A DNA stretch of 64,000 nucleotides. Origin: Paenimyroides baculatum (GTDB taxonomy: Bacteria; Bacteroidota; Bacteroidia; Flavobacteriales; Flavobacteriaceae). Of this stretch, positions 9,287 through 18,234 are shown piece after piece; position 1 is the stretch's first letter, and each line of letters starts with the position of its first letter. A program made the translations under genes and the position numbers. The notes under the pieces are model-generated. The model was not told where the DNA came from and did no database searches. It saw only the letters and a program-made list of their open reading frames with translations. Location: positions 17,727-81,726 of the forward strand of contig NZ_VWSG01000012.1 in the NCBI RefSeq assembly GCF_008629655.1, in the 5' to 3' direction.

Positions 9287-12169
9287 TTATTTTAAAGCAT
9301 CGTAAATTACCTGCTGTATATCTTCTCTTGTATTTGCTTTTGAAAGCTTGTTGTCATCGGCATTCGGGAAGGTTCTGTTCGATAGAAAAACGTAAATTAA
9401 ATCGTTTTCCGGATCAGCCCAAGCCATTGTACCCGTAAATCCTGTGTGTCCAAAACTTTTTGATGAAGCGCAACCACACGTTGGTCCGCTTTTACCCAAT
9501 TGTGGTTTATCAAAACCGGCTCCTCGCCTATTTCCTTCCTTGCAATAATAGCACGTATTAAAATCGTTTATGGTTTTTTGCGATATAATTTCTTCGCCGT
9601 TAAACTTACCGCCGTCTAAAAAAAGCTGCATCATTTTAGATACATCCAGAGCATTCCCGAACAATCCTGCATGACCAGCAACACCACCAAACATTGCAGC
9701 TCCCATATCGTGCACATAACCTTGAACGGTTGTGTAACGATAATAATTATCGATTTCAGTCGGAGCAATTTGTGATAAATCGAACTTTGTCTGCGGAAGA
9801 TACGTTAAGGTTTTAGCTCCGATTTTCTCGTAAAAATATTCATTTACCAATTCATTTAAAGGCTTTTTGTAGGATCTTTCTACAATTTCGGACAATAAAA
9901 TGAAATTTAAATCGCTGTATTTGTATTCTTTCTTTCCTAATTTTGATTCTGCAATGGTTTCAATGATATTCTTTTTGTAATCTGATTTTAAAAACAGATT
10001 ATCGTTTATCTGCAAATTAAAATCCTTTGAAAATGTTGGCTGATACAAATCGGCTTTCGGTTTTCCGTTACCGTCTAACGTTTCTTTGTAAAACGGAATC
10101 CAAGCTACTAAACCTGAATTATGCGTCAACAGTTCTTTAACGGTTATGTTTGCTTTGTCGGTCTTTTTGAATTCAGGCAGTAAATCGCCTAATTTCTGAT
10201 CGAAACGCAACTTTCCATCATCGTACATTTTCATAACCATTGGCAACGTTCCCAACATTTTAGAAAGCGATGCCAGATCGTAAATTGTTTGATTGGTAAC
10301 ATCAACATTGTCATTATACGTCATTTTTCCAAACGATTTATTATAGACAATCTTACCATTTCTCGCTACTAAAACCTGTGCGCCCGGTGTGTATTTATTT
10401 TTAATTGCTGTGTTTACCAGCACATCAATTTCTTTCAACTTGGTTTCATTAAATCCTTCTTCACTAGCACGACCATAACGGATGTTTTTATTCGCTTTTA
10501 AATCGATACCATCGCCTTCTTTGAAAAATTTACCGATAGAAACCGGAAGTTTCCCTGTTGCAGGCTGCATTCCGAAAAGAACATCGGTAACTTTTCTGTG
10601 CGCAATAATGTTATTCTGATATCCCAAAACAATCGCTTCAAATTTCGAAAAATCTTTAACAGCACTTAACGCGTAAGGTTTTACAAACGATACAAAAATC
10701 GTTTTATTAGTATTTGCAATGCTATCAAGAAGTGAAACCTCATTCCCTGTCATATCGTGCTTTTTCCAAACTCCGTCTGCTTTATGATAACCTACAATTA
10801 CCAAATCGAATGCTTTTAAATCTTCCAAATGATCTTCGATCTGATAATGATTAAAAACCGTAACCGGCTGGTTTGCCTGCAGCGCATCAATAAAAGTATC
10901 ATTTACATCGTCGCCCAATTTTACATAAGCAATATTCTGCTGTTTGGTGCTGTTAAAAGGCAACGTGTTCTTATTGTTTTTTACAACGGTAACAATGTTT
11001 TCATACAGTTTATAGCTTAAATCGGTGTATTCCGGTTTGTTCAAATCCTGATACAGATTTTTGGTATCAATTGGTTTGTAATTGTTTAAACCAGCTTTGT
11101 ATTTGTAAAGTAAAATCTTTTTAACCGAATGTGCCAAACGATCCTCGGTAAACTCGCCTTTAGCAAACGAATCATTAAATTTCTGTATTGCCAACGGAAC
11201 ATTTTCTGCAAAAAGCAACACATCATTTCCTGCCAAAAATGCCGCCAGATCCACTTCTCCTGGTGATTTAAAATTCGCTACCCCTTTCATATTTAAGGCA
11301 TCGGTAAAGATCAATCCTTTAAAATTTAAATCGTCTTTTAAAAGATTGGTGATGGTATTGTATGATAATGATGTTGGAACATCTTTTTTAGGCTCTAGCG
11401 CAGGAACCGACAAATGTGCCACCATTACTGATGCCAAGCCTTCTTTTATCAGTTTTTTGTAAGGATATAGTTCGATATTATCTAATCTTTTTTTATCGAA
11501 ATCGATGTTTGGAAGTGCGTGATGCGAATCGGTTGCAGTATCGCCATGCCCAGGAAAATGTTTTGCTGTTGCAAACACTTGATTTTCCTGCATTCCGCGC
11601 ATCAATGCCACTGCTTTATCGGCAACATTTTCTTTAGATTCCCCAAAAGATCTGTTTCCGATGATAGGATTTAGTGGATTAATATTAACATCTACAACGG
11701 GTGCAAACATAAAATGAATACCCATACGTTTAGATTGTGCCGCCATCTGTGTGCCCATTTGTTGGATCAAATCGTTTTTCTGAACCGCGCCCAACGTCAT
11801 ATTCCACGGATAAACATAGGTAGAATCTAACCTCATACCTAATCCCCATTCTGCATCAATTCCAACAAACAATGGTAATTTTGATGCTTGCTGTAATCTA
11901 TTGGTCATATTTGCCTGACGCCCCGGACCACCTTGAAAGAAAATGACACCTCCGATATTTTTAGATTTCACCAAATCTAAAAGCTCTTGAATATGTTTTT
12001 CATCGCGGTTGGAATAAGCTGCCACCATGAAAAGTTGTCCCACTTTTTCATCGAACGACATTTGATTGTAAACACTATCGACCCACTTTTGTGCGGGCTG
12101 AAATTTTTGTTTGGGTTGTGCAAATATTGTTAAGGGAATATATAAAAACGCTAACCAGATTTTTTTCAT
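9287..12169 (-). CDS. GH3 beta-N-acetylhexosaminidase fused to a serine beta-lactamase-like domain
   Basis: 960 residues. After a signal peptide (ending TIFAQ) comes a GH3 domain at about 30-370 with the NagZ signature KHFPGHGDTATDSHH, a linker/C-terminal GH3 region to about 560, and then a class C beta-lactamase/DD-peptidase-like domain at about 575-955 with an SxxK site (ASLSKMLG), YxN (YSDLN) and a HTG-type motif (GHTGFTG). NagZ-type enzymes remove GlcNAc from muropeptides, and the second domain could act on the peptide or be an esterase. The fusion is common in Bacteroidota and points to cell-wall turnover in the periplasm. It probably heads a transcript with bshA. Confidence 0.88.
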   Translation of the reverse strand: MKKIWLAFLYIPLTIFAQPKQKFQPAQKWVDSVYNQMSFDEKVGQLFMVAAYSNRDEKHIQELLDLVKSKNIGGVIFFQGGPGRQANMTNRLQQASKLPLFVGIDAEWGLGMRLDSTYVYPWNMTLGAVQKNDLIQQMGTQMAAQSKRMGIHFMFAPVVDVNINPLNPIIGNRSFGESKENVADKAVALMRGMQENQVFATAKHFPGHGDTATDSHHALPNIDFDKKRLDNIELYPYKKLIKEGLASVMVAHLSVPALEPKKDVPTSLSYNTITNLLKDDLNFKGLIFTDALNMKGVANFKSPGEVDLAAFLAGNDVLLFAENVPLAIQKFNDSFAKGEFTEDRLAHSVKKILLYKYKAGLNNYKPIDTKNLYQDLNKPEYTDLSYKLYENIVTVVKNNKNTLPFNSTKQQNIAYVKLGDDVNDTFIDALQANQPVTVFNHYQIEDHLEDLKAFDLVIVGYHKADGVWKKHDMTGNEVSLLDSIANTNKTIFVSFVKPYALSAVKDFSKFEAIVLGYQNNIIAHRKVTDVLFGMQPATGKLPVSIGKFFKEGDGIDLKANKNIRYGRASEEGFNETKLKEIDVLVNTAIKNKYTPGAQVLVARNGKIVYNKSFGKMTYNDNVDVTNQTIYDLASLSKMLGTLPMVMKMYDDGKLRFDQKLGDLLPEFKKTDKANITVKELLTHNSGLVAWIPFYKETLDGNGKPKADLYQPTFSKDFNLQINDNLFLKSDYKKNIIETIAESKLGKKEYKYSDLNFILLSEIVERSYKKPLNELVNEYFYEKIGAKTLTYLPQTKFDLSQIAPTEIDNYYRYTTVQGYVHDMGAAMFGGVAGHAGLFGNALDVSKMMQLFLDGGKFNGEEIISQKTINDFNTCYYCKEGNRRGAGFDKPQLGKSGPTCGCASSKSFGHTGFTGTMAWADPENDLIYVFLSNRTFPNADDNKLSKANTREDIQQVIYDALK

Positions 12170-12276
12170 AACTGTTAAAAATAAAACATCCTCAAAAATA
12201 AACTTTTGAAGATGAAATTAATAATATAAATTCGGAATTTTCCGTTAAAAAACTTTACGATACATTTACAAGAAAA

Positions 12277-12777
12277 ATGACAAACGATTTCCAACAGATA
12301 CAGCTACAACTTTCACAGTTAACCAATAAAAAAATCACCGATTTTGTTACAGATGATGAATGTTTGGAATATTTGGGATGCAGTTTTAAATTGGATGACC
12401 TAAAAATAAAATTTCGGCAAGCAAAGGTCACTCCGAAAAAAGTTGGTTTGTTTGTAACTCTTTGGAAACGAAACATTGAAAATAAAACCGAACCTTTCAA
12501 TGTAAACGATCGGTTTGATTTTTATATTATCGCCGCAAAACAAGAAGATTATTTCGGTTTTTTCGTTTTTTCGAAAAATATTTTAAGTGAGAAAAACATA
12601 CTGACAAGCAGTAAAAAAGAAGGAAAAAGAGGTTTTAGAGTTTATCCAGATTGGACAGAAACTACAAACAATCAAGCAGCAAAAACCAAAGCATGGCAGA
12701 CTAATTATTTTATCAATTGTAGCGAAAACGACCATGTATTAATTGAAAGAGCAACTATTTTGTTGAATAAATCATAA
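12277..12777 (+). CDS. MepB-like protein
   Basis: 166 residues without a signal or membrane segment. The central phrases (FTLWKR-type, then DRFDFYIIAA, GFFVFSKNIL, GKRGFRVYPDW) fit the MepB family, named after the third gene of the Staphylococcus aureus mepRAB efflux locus; its biochemical role is not known. Here it is not beside a MepA pump but immediately upstream of an ABC-F ATPase, from which it is separated by a promoter. It is divergent from the GH3 fusion gene. Confidence 0.7.
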   Translation: MTNDFQQIQLQLSQLTNKKITDFVTDDECLEYLGCSFKLDDLKIKFRQAKVTPKKVGLFVTLWKRNIENKTEPFNVNDRFDFYIIAAKQEDYFGFFVFSKNILSEKNILTSSKKEGKRGFRVYPDWTETTNNQAAKTKAWQTNYFINCSENDHVLIERATILLNKS

Positions 12778-12792
12778 AAAACACTAACTTTG
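12763..12792 (+). promoter_or_regulatory. Promoter of the ABC-F gene
   Basis: TTG at 12763-12765, a 19-base spacer and TAACTTTG at 12785-12792 match the Bacteroidota consensus. It overlaps the 3' end of the MepB-like gene, and leaves a leader of about 105 bases before the ATG at 12904. Confidence 0.65.
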
Positions 12793-12827
12793 TACAACAA
12801 AAAATAAGCAGTAAAATGTAAAAAACA

Positions 12828-12902
12828 ATTTCTTTCAGACTTTTCAAAAGCGGTAAACCACAAAATGGTGTGCTGTATTGTTACATCTTTAACGAAAGAA
12901 AT
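12828..12902 (+). promoter_or_regulatory. Structured leader of the ABC-F gene
   Basis: A 9-base inverted repeat, ATTTCTTTC at 12828-12836 and GAAAGAAAT at 12894-12902, brackets the leader, and the second arm ends one base before the start codon at 12904. Inside it lies a small hairpin (CTTTTCAAAAG at 12840-12850). A minimal ATG-TAA start-stop pair sits at about 12816, and an in-frame ATG at 12865 gives an N-terminal extension. This may be an attenuator of the kind found ahead of antibiotic-resistance ABC-F genes; that is inference. Confidence 0.35.
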
Positions 12903-12903
12903 C

Positions 12904-14493
12904 ATGCTTATTATTCAAAACTTATCCTATACACATCCAAACAAAGATTTACTTTTCGGCAATATAAATCTTACAGTAAATTCAGGCGAAAAAATCGCAC
13001 TAATCGGCAACAACGGTTCCGGAAAATCAACTTTGCTAAAAATCATGGCAGGTTTGCTGCAACCCTTAAACGGCTCTGTTAATATCAATTCAAAACCTTA
13101 TTATATTCCACAGATTTTTGGTCAATATAATGATTTTACTATTGCAGAAGCTTTAGGAATCGATAAAAAATTGACTGCATTACATGAAATTTTAAAGGGA
13201 AATATTTCAGAAGAAAACTACGAAACACTCAACGATGATTGGACTATTGAAGACCGTTGCAACGAAGTATTGAAGCACTGGCAGCTAAATGATCTGGATT
13301 TATCGCAAAAAATGGAAACGTTGAGCGGTGGGCAAAAAACAAAGGTGTTTTTAGCTGGAATTTCGATTCATAAACCCGAATTGATCTTATTGGATGAACC
13401 CAGCAATCATTTAGATTTTGAAAGTCGGGAACTTTTGTATGATTTTATCAGATCGACCAAAAGCACCCTGATTGTCGTAAGTCACGACAGAAAACTATTG
13501 AATATTCTGAACAAAGTTTGTGAATTAACCAAAAACGGAGTTACTGTTTACGGAGGAAATTTCGATTTTTATAGCGAACAGAAACAGATCGAACAAAATG
13601 CGCTTGCCCAAGATATTCACAGCAAAGAAAAAGCACTGAAGAAAGCTCGTGAAATAGAACGCGAAACCATTGAACGACAGCAAAAATTAGACAGCAGAGG
13701 AAAAGGCAAGCAGGAAAAATCGGGTGTTGCCAAAATAATGATGAATACGTTGCGGAATAATGCAGAAAACAGTACGGCGAAACTAAAAAGCGTTCACACA
13801 GAAAAAATAGGAAACATTAGAGAGGAACTACAGGATTTGCGATCTTCAGTTGTAGCAACCGAACAAATGAAATTCGGTTTTAACAGTTCTTTACTTCACA
13901 AAGGAAAAGTGCTTTTTACCGCAGAAAACATAAATTTCAAATACGCAAACAGTGATTTTATTTGGAAGAATAATTTAAATCTGCAGATTTTAAGTGGATC
14001 GCGTATTGCTGTTAAAGGTTCTAACGGATCCGGAAAAACTACTTTTATAAAAATCCTTTTAGGAAATCTGGAACCACAACACGGAACTGTTTTTCGTAAA
14101 GAAAGTAAATCGGTTTACATTGATCAAGATTATTCTTTAATAAGGAATCATTTAAAAGTGTATGAACAAGCGCAACAGTTTAATACGTTCAATTTGGAGG
14201 AACATGAAGTAAAAATCAGACTGAATCGTTTTCTTTTTCCTCAAAACACATGGGACAAACCTTGCAGCGCATTAAGCGGAGGCGAACGTATGCGGTTAAT
14301 GTTATGCTGTTTGAGTATTGGAAGTGAATCGCCGGATATCATTATTTTAGACGAACCAACCAACAATCTGGATATTCAAAACATAGAAATACTTACAAAC
14401 GCAATCAACGATTATCAAGGCACTTTACTAGTAATTTCGCACGATGAAACTTTTTTAGATCAAATCAATATTAATCAAACAATAAACTTGTAA
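12904..14493 (+). CDS. ABC-F family ATPase (ribosome-associated type)
   Basis: About 529 residues with two ATP-binding cassettes and no membrane domain: Walker A GNNGSGKST and GSNGSGKTT, signatures LSGGQKTK and LSGGERMR, Walker B LLDEPSNHLDF and ILDEPTNNLDI. A Lys/Glu/Arg-rich linker of about 90 residues lies between the cassettes. This is the ABC-F layout, whose members act on the ribosome as translation factors or protect it from antibiotics. The frame is open from an ATG at 12865, but the ATG at 12904 begins the standard cassette (MLIIQNLSY) and is preferred. Whether it gives resistance cannot be told from sequence. A terminator follows. Confidence 0.87.
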   Translation: MLIIQNLSYTHPNKDLLFGNINLTVNSGEKIALIGNNGSGKSTLLKIMAGLLQPLNGSVNINSKPYYIPQIFGQYNDFTIAEALGIDKKLTALHEILKGNISEENYETLNDDWTIEDRCNEVLKHWQLNDLDLSQKMETLSGGQKTKVFLAGISIHKPELILLDEPSNHLDFESRELLYDFIRSTKSTLIVVSHDRKLLNILNKVCELTKNGVTVYGGNFDFYSEQKQIEQNALAQDIHSKEKALKKAREIERETIERQQKLDSRGKGKQEKSGVAKIMMNTLRNNAENSTAKLKSVHTEKIGNIREELQDLRSSVVATEQMKFGFNSSLLHKGKVLFTAENINFKYANSDFIWKNNLNLQILSGSRIAVKGSNGSGKTTFIKILLGNLEPQHGTVFRKESKSVYIDQDYSLIRNHLKVYEQAQQFNTFNLEEHEVKIRLNRFLFPQNTWDKPCSALSGGERMRLMLCCLSIGSESPDIIILDEPTNNLDIQNIEILTNAINDYQGTLLVISHDETFLDQININQTINL

Positions 14494-14510
14494 AATGTTA
14501 TTCAACAAAA

Positions 14511-14542
14511 AATCCTCTTTAAAAATATAAAGAGGATTCTTT
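14511..14542. terminator. Bidirectional terminator
   Basis: AATCCTCTTT / AAAGAGGATT with an 8-base loop and T/A runs on both sides lies between the converging ABC-F gene and the gene ending at 14561. Confidence 0.8.
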
Positions 14543-14560
14543 TTATAATTGAAATTCTTA

Positions 14561-15043
14561 TTAAAAAAAGCGACTATGCCAGCTTTCGCCTGCAGGAACT
14601 TCCCAAAATTCTTCGAACTCTTCAATAGTATTTACCAAATTATTAAAGACAATGGTATTTGCGTTTACAGCTTTTTCTTTCGCCATTTTCTTGAAATCGA
14701 TTAACGATTTATGTGCAATAAACTCTCCTGTTTTATAGGTTACATTCATTTTATCTAATAGATCAATTCCGAATTTTTGTTCTAAATCTTGAATGATTCT
14801 CACAGAAGCATCAATAGAACAACCAGACGCTGCATGATATTCATGATCTACTGCCAAAATAATAAAACGGCTGTATTTTATTTGATAAGATGCTTTTAAT
14901 GGTGTGCTGTGCGCTGTCCAATTTTCAACAAAATCGGTTAACAGTTCGTTTGCAGTTGCAACTTCTTCATCGGTCATTTTTCTGTTTGCCTGATAAATCC
15001 AGATTTTAGCTGATTTCGGCATTTCTTCAAAAGGTACAAACAT
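14561..15043 (-). CDS. Conserved flavobacterial protein of unknown function
   Basis: About 160 residues, no signal peptide or membrane segment, with no motif I can assign. Proteins of this type are often labelled ABC transporter ATPase in flavobacterial genomes, but no Walker motifs are present here, so that name is not supported. The frame is open to 15067, but the ATG at 15043 (MFVPFEEMP) lies one base after the stop of the upstream Fe-S gene and is the more likely start. It appears to be the last gene of the run that begins with the amidase at 19401. Confidence 0.65.
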   Translation of the reverse strand: MFVPFEEMPKSAKIWIYQANRKMTDEEVATANELLTDFVENWTAHSTPLKASYQIKYSRFIILAVDHEYHAASGCSIDASVRIIQDLEQKFGIDLLDKMNVTYKTGEFIAHKSLIDFKKMAKEKAVNANTIVFNNLVNTIEEFEEFWEVPAGESWHSRFF

Positions 15044-15044
15044 A

Positions 15045-15836
15045 CTATAAGTCTTGTGCGTTAGCAATTAATTCGGCAATATCTAACACCTGAATTTCGT
15101 TTTCTTTATGGCTAAACTTTACCCCATCGGTTAACATTGTATTGCAATAAGGGCAGCCCGTTGCTATAATATTTGGGTTGGTTTCCATGGCGTCTTTGGT
15201 GCGCAACACATTAATATCCATATCGCCTTTTTCAGGTTCTTTAAACATTTGTGCACCACCGGCACCACAGCACAAAGCGGTACTTTTATGGCGTTTCATT
15301 TCTACAATGGTGGCAGTTGTTTTTTGCAACACTTCGCGCGGGGCATTATAAATTTTATTGGCGCGACCTAAATAACAAGGATCATGAAAAGTAATGCGTT
15401 TGCCTTTATAAGTATTTTCGCTAAATTTTAATTTTCCTTCGTTTATTAATTCATTTATAAACTGTGTGTGGTGTATTACTTCGTAATTGCCACCTAAACC
15501 CGGATATTCGTTTTTTAAGCAATTAAACGAATGTGGATCGCAGGTTACTATTTTTTTAATTTCGTAAGCATTTAGAATTTCAATATTCATCATAGCCTGC
15601 ATTTGAAACAAAAATTCGTTTCCGGCACGTTTTGCTACATCGCCGGTGGCACTTTCTTCTGTTCCTAAAACAGCAAAATCAACTTGGGCGGCATTTAAAA
15701 TTTTAACAAATGCACGCGTTATTTTTTTTGCTCTATCATCATAACTTCCGGCCGAACCTACCCAGAACAATATTTCGGGCTGTTTGCCTTGCGCCATCAT
15801 TTCGGCCATTGTAGGTACTACTAAACTTTCTGACAT
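15045..15836 (-). CDS. CCG-domain iron-sulfur/heterodisulfide reductase-like protein
   Basis: 263 residues with two cysteine-rich CCG-type modules: CDPHSFNCLK and HDPCYLGR in the first half, then CCGAGGAQMF and CPYCNTML in the second. This is the HdrB/GlpC/LldE C-terminal type of fold, which holds a non-cubane Fe-S centre or a flavin-interacting site. The upstream gene supplies the matching 4Fe-4S ferredoxin and membrane parts, so the two together resemble a split HdrDE-like oxidoreductase. The physiological electron donor and acceptor are not shown by the sequence. Confidence 0.82.
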   Translation of the reverse strand: MSESLVVPTMAEMMAQGKQPEILFWVGSAGSYDDRAKKITRAFVKILNAAQVDFAVLGTEESATGDVAKRAGNEFLFQMQAMMNIEILNAYEIKKIVTCDPHSFNCLKNEYPGLGGNYEVIHHTQFINELINEGKLKFSENTYKGKRITFHDPCYLGRANKIYNAPREVLQKTTATIVEMKRHKSTALCCGAGGAQMFKEPEKGDMDINVLRTKDAMETNPNIIATGCPYCNTMLTDGVKFSHKENEIQVLDIAELIANAQDL

Positions 15837-15870
15837 TTTCTCTTTATTTTTAGTTGATGATATGGATAGG

Positions 15871-17211
15871 TTAATTTTCGTCTTTCCAATTTAAACGATC
15901 CATCTGACTGTACTGCCAAGGTGCCCCATTGTTTTCAATGTTGGTCATCATGGTGTTTAATTCCATTGGTGCAGCACTTTGTTCCATAACCAAAAAACGA
16001 CGCATATCCATAATGATAGATAACGGACTGATGTCTATTGGACAAGCTTCAACACAGGCATTACAGGTGGTACAAGCCCACAATTCTTCGGGTGTAATAT
16101 AATCATTCAACAATGTTTTACCATCGTCTACAAAAGTTCCTTTATTGGTATCGATATTTTTACCAACTTCTTCTAAACGATCACGCGTTTTCATCATTAT
16201 TAAACGTGGCGATAGTTTTTTACCGGTTAAATTTGCCGGACACGATGATGTACAACGACCACATTCGGTACACGAATAGGCATTTAACAACTGAACCCAG
16301 TTTAGATCCTGAACATCTTGCGCACCGAATTTTGCTGGTGTTGCATTTTCATCAGGAGCGGGTGCTGCAAACGGATCGGCATTAGGATCCATCATTAATT
16401 TTACTTCATTGGTAACTGCCTGTAAATTATCAAATTTACCAAGCGGTTCTATATGTGCAAAATACGTATTCGGGAATGCCAAAATAATGTGCAAGTGTTT
16501 AGAATAGTACAGATAATTAAGGAAAGACAACACCATAATAAAGTGTCCCCACCAACCTACACGCTCTAAAACATGCAAAGTACCTTCGCTAAAAGATCCA
16601 AAAACTGCCGGACCAATGAATTGAGAAATGGTAAAATTAAAAGATCCCTGACCTGCGAAATGCGATTTACCCATGTTGTACAAAACCTCATCGGTTCCGT
16701 TCATGGTAAAAATGCATAATACCAGAATAATTTCCATCATTAAAATTAAATTGGCATCTTTTTTAGGCCATCCCATTAATTCTTTCATGTTTAAACGTGG
16801 AAGTTTTAACAGGTTTCTTCGTGATAAAAAGATAATTGTTGCGGTTAATGCTGCAACCGATAATATTTCGATTAAACTAATCATGAAGGTATAAAAACCG
16901 CCAAGAGCTTCTTTAAAAATACGGTGTGTTCCAAAAATTCCGTCGATAAAAATCTCAATCAGTTCAATCTGGGTAATCATAAAGGCTGCATAAATGGCAA
17001 AATGCAAAAGTGCCGGAATGGGTCTGGCAAACATTTTCTTTTGTCCAAAAGCAACCAAAAGCATGTTTTTCCAACGATCTGCAGAACGGTCGGTTCTGTC
17101 TACAGACTGACCCAGCTTTATGTTTCGGTAGATTTTCTTTGCATTTACTGCAAAAAAACCAAAGCCTGCAACGGTTAAAGCTATAAATAAAATACTGCTT
17201 AAAATGTGCAT
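15871..17211 (-). CDS. Membrane iron-sulfur oxidoreductase (HdrE/D-like)
   Basis: 446 residues. The N-terminal 250 residues hold about five or six membrane helices, with histidines that could bind haem (for example LLHFAIYAAFM, GWWGHFIMVL). The C-terminal part has two 4Fe-4S motifs, CTECGRCTSSCP near 311-322 and CTTCNACVEACP near 381-392. With the CCG-domain protein next to it, this makes a membrane complex that could pass electrons between the quinone pool and a cytoplasmic partner. The genes are 34 bases apart and must be co-transcribed. The substrate is unknown. Confidence 0.82.
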   Translation of the reverse strand: MHILSSILFIALTVAGFGFFAVNAKKIYRNIKLGQSVDRTDRSADRWKNMLLVAFGQKKMFARPIPALLHFAIYAAFMITQIELIEIFIDGIFGTHRIFKEALGGFYTFMISLIEILSVAALTATIIFLSRRNLLKLPRLNMKELMGWPKKDANLILMMEIILVLCIFTMNGTDEVLYNMGKSHFAGQGSFNFTISQFIGPAVFGSFSEGTLHVLERVGWWGHFIMVLSFLNYLYYSKHLHIILAFPNTYFAHIEPLGKFDNLQAVTNEVKLMMDPNADPFAAPAPDENATPAKFGAQDVQDLNWVQLLNAYSCTECGRCTSSCPANLTGKKLSPRLIMMKTRDRLEEVGKNIDTNKGTFVDDGKTLLNDYITPEELWACTTCNACVEACPIDISPLSIIMDMRRFLVMEQSAAPMELNTMMTNIENNGAPWQYSQMDRLNWKDEN

Positions 17212-17260
17212 TATTGTAATGTATTAATTATTGTTTTTGTTGTATTTAGTTTTTGTATGA

Positions 17261-18217
17261 TTATTGTTTTACTGGTTCTGCATAAGGCTGTGCTTTTTTA
17301 CCGAAAACCGAAATATTTATGTAACGGCGTGGGTTTAGTTTAACGTCTTCTAACAAATTGTTTAATTCTTTTGTTGCTGATTCTAAGTTATTGTACAGCT
17401 GCTCTTCTTTCATTAACTTACCTATGTTTCCTTTGCCGCTGTTTGCATCGCTCATCATTTTATCAAGGCTTGATGCTGCACTATCGAATTTATTTAAGAT
17501 ATCCTGTAATTTCTGTAATTGAATCTTATCTAAATCGTTAGAAAAAGCCGAAAGGTTTTTAGATGTGGTGTTGAAATCTGAAACAATGTTGTTTATTTTA
17601 GATTCGTTGCTCGATACAATTCTATCAAACTTACCGGTAATAGCGTTTGCGTTTGTCATTGTAGCATTCAATTGTGCCAAAGCATCCTGAAGATTCTTTT
17701 GTGCAGCTGGATCTAACGTTTTGTTGATCGTTTGTACCAAAATGTTTACGTTGTAAAGAACAGAATCAAGCTTTTTTGCGATAGGATCTACTCTTTGACC
17801 TAAATCATCAATTAAACCTGCAAGTTGTCCAGACTGTAAATAATCGCCGCTTTTTGCCAAGGTAGGATCGTCATAATTAATTTGAAGTGCAATTTGTTTC
17901 CCTCCAATTAAATCGGGTGAATAAATTACGGCTTTAGATGAGATCGGAATATCAACTTTATCTGTCATAACTAATTCTACCAGCAGTTTGCCTTGCCCTT
18001 TTAACGAAATATGATGTACCTTACCTACTACCATTCCGTTTATTGTTACAGATGATGCGGTTGAAAGACCTTCTACATTTTCGTATTCCACAAAAAATGT
18101 TCTTGAACTGCTAAAGATGTTTTTACCGTTTAAAAAGGTATATCCCCAAATTAACATTCCTATAGATAATAACACTAGTACAGCGGTTTTTACCTCTTTT
18201 GATATAGCTATTTTCAA
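17261..18217 (-). CDS. MCE-domain (MlaD-like) lipid-transport protein
   Basis: 318 residues. One membrane anchor at about 10-28 is followed by a single MCE domain at about 37-115 (FFVEYENVEGLSTASSVTING-type start) and a long helical tail. MlaD-like proteins form hexameric rings that pass phospholipids between the inner and outer membranes. No MlaE or MlaF partner is next to it here; it lies 17 bases after an amidase gene, a pairing known in Bacteroidota. The function in lipid trafficking is taken from the family. Confidence 0.85.
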   Translation of the reverse strand: MKIAISKEVKTAVLVLLSIGMLIWGYTFLNGKNIFSSSRTFFVEYENVEGLSTASSVTINGMVVGKVHHISLKGQGKLLVELVMTDKVDIPISSKAVIYSPDLIGGKQIALQINYDDPTLAKSGDYLQSGQLAGLIDDLGQRVDPIAKKLDSVLYNVNILVQTINKTLDPAAQKNLQDALAQLNATMTNANAITGKFDRIVSSNESKINNIVSDFNTTSKNLSAFSNDLDKIQLQKLQDILNKFDSAASSLDKMMSDANSGKGNIGKLMKEEQLYNNLESATKELNNLLEDVKLNPRRYINISVFGKKAQPYAEPVKQ

Positions 18218-18234
18218 TTTTCTTCTTTTTTTAG

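Noticed and set aside
12865..12903. N-terminal extension MVCCIVTSLTKEI of the ABC-F protein
   Set aside because: The usual ABC-F start is at 12904 and the extension lies in the structured leader, so it is treated as untranslated or regulatory.
14561..15043. ABC transporter ATPase label for the 160-residue protein
   Set aside because: No Walker A, signature or Walker B motif is present.
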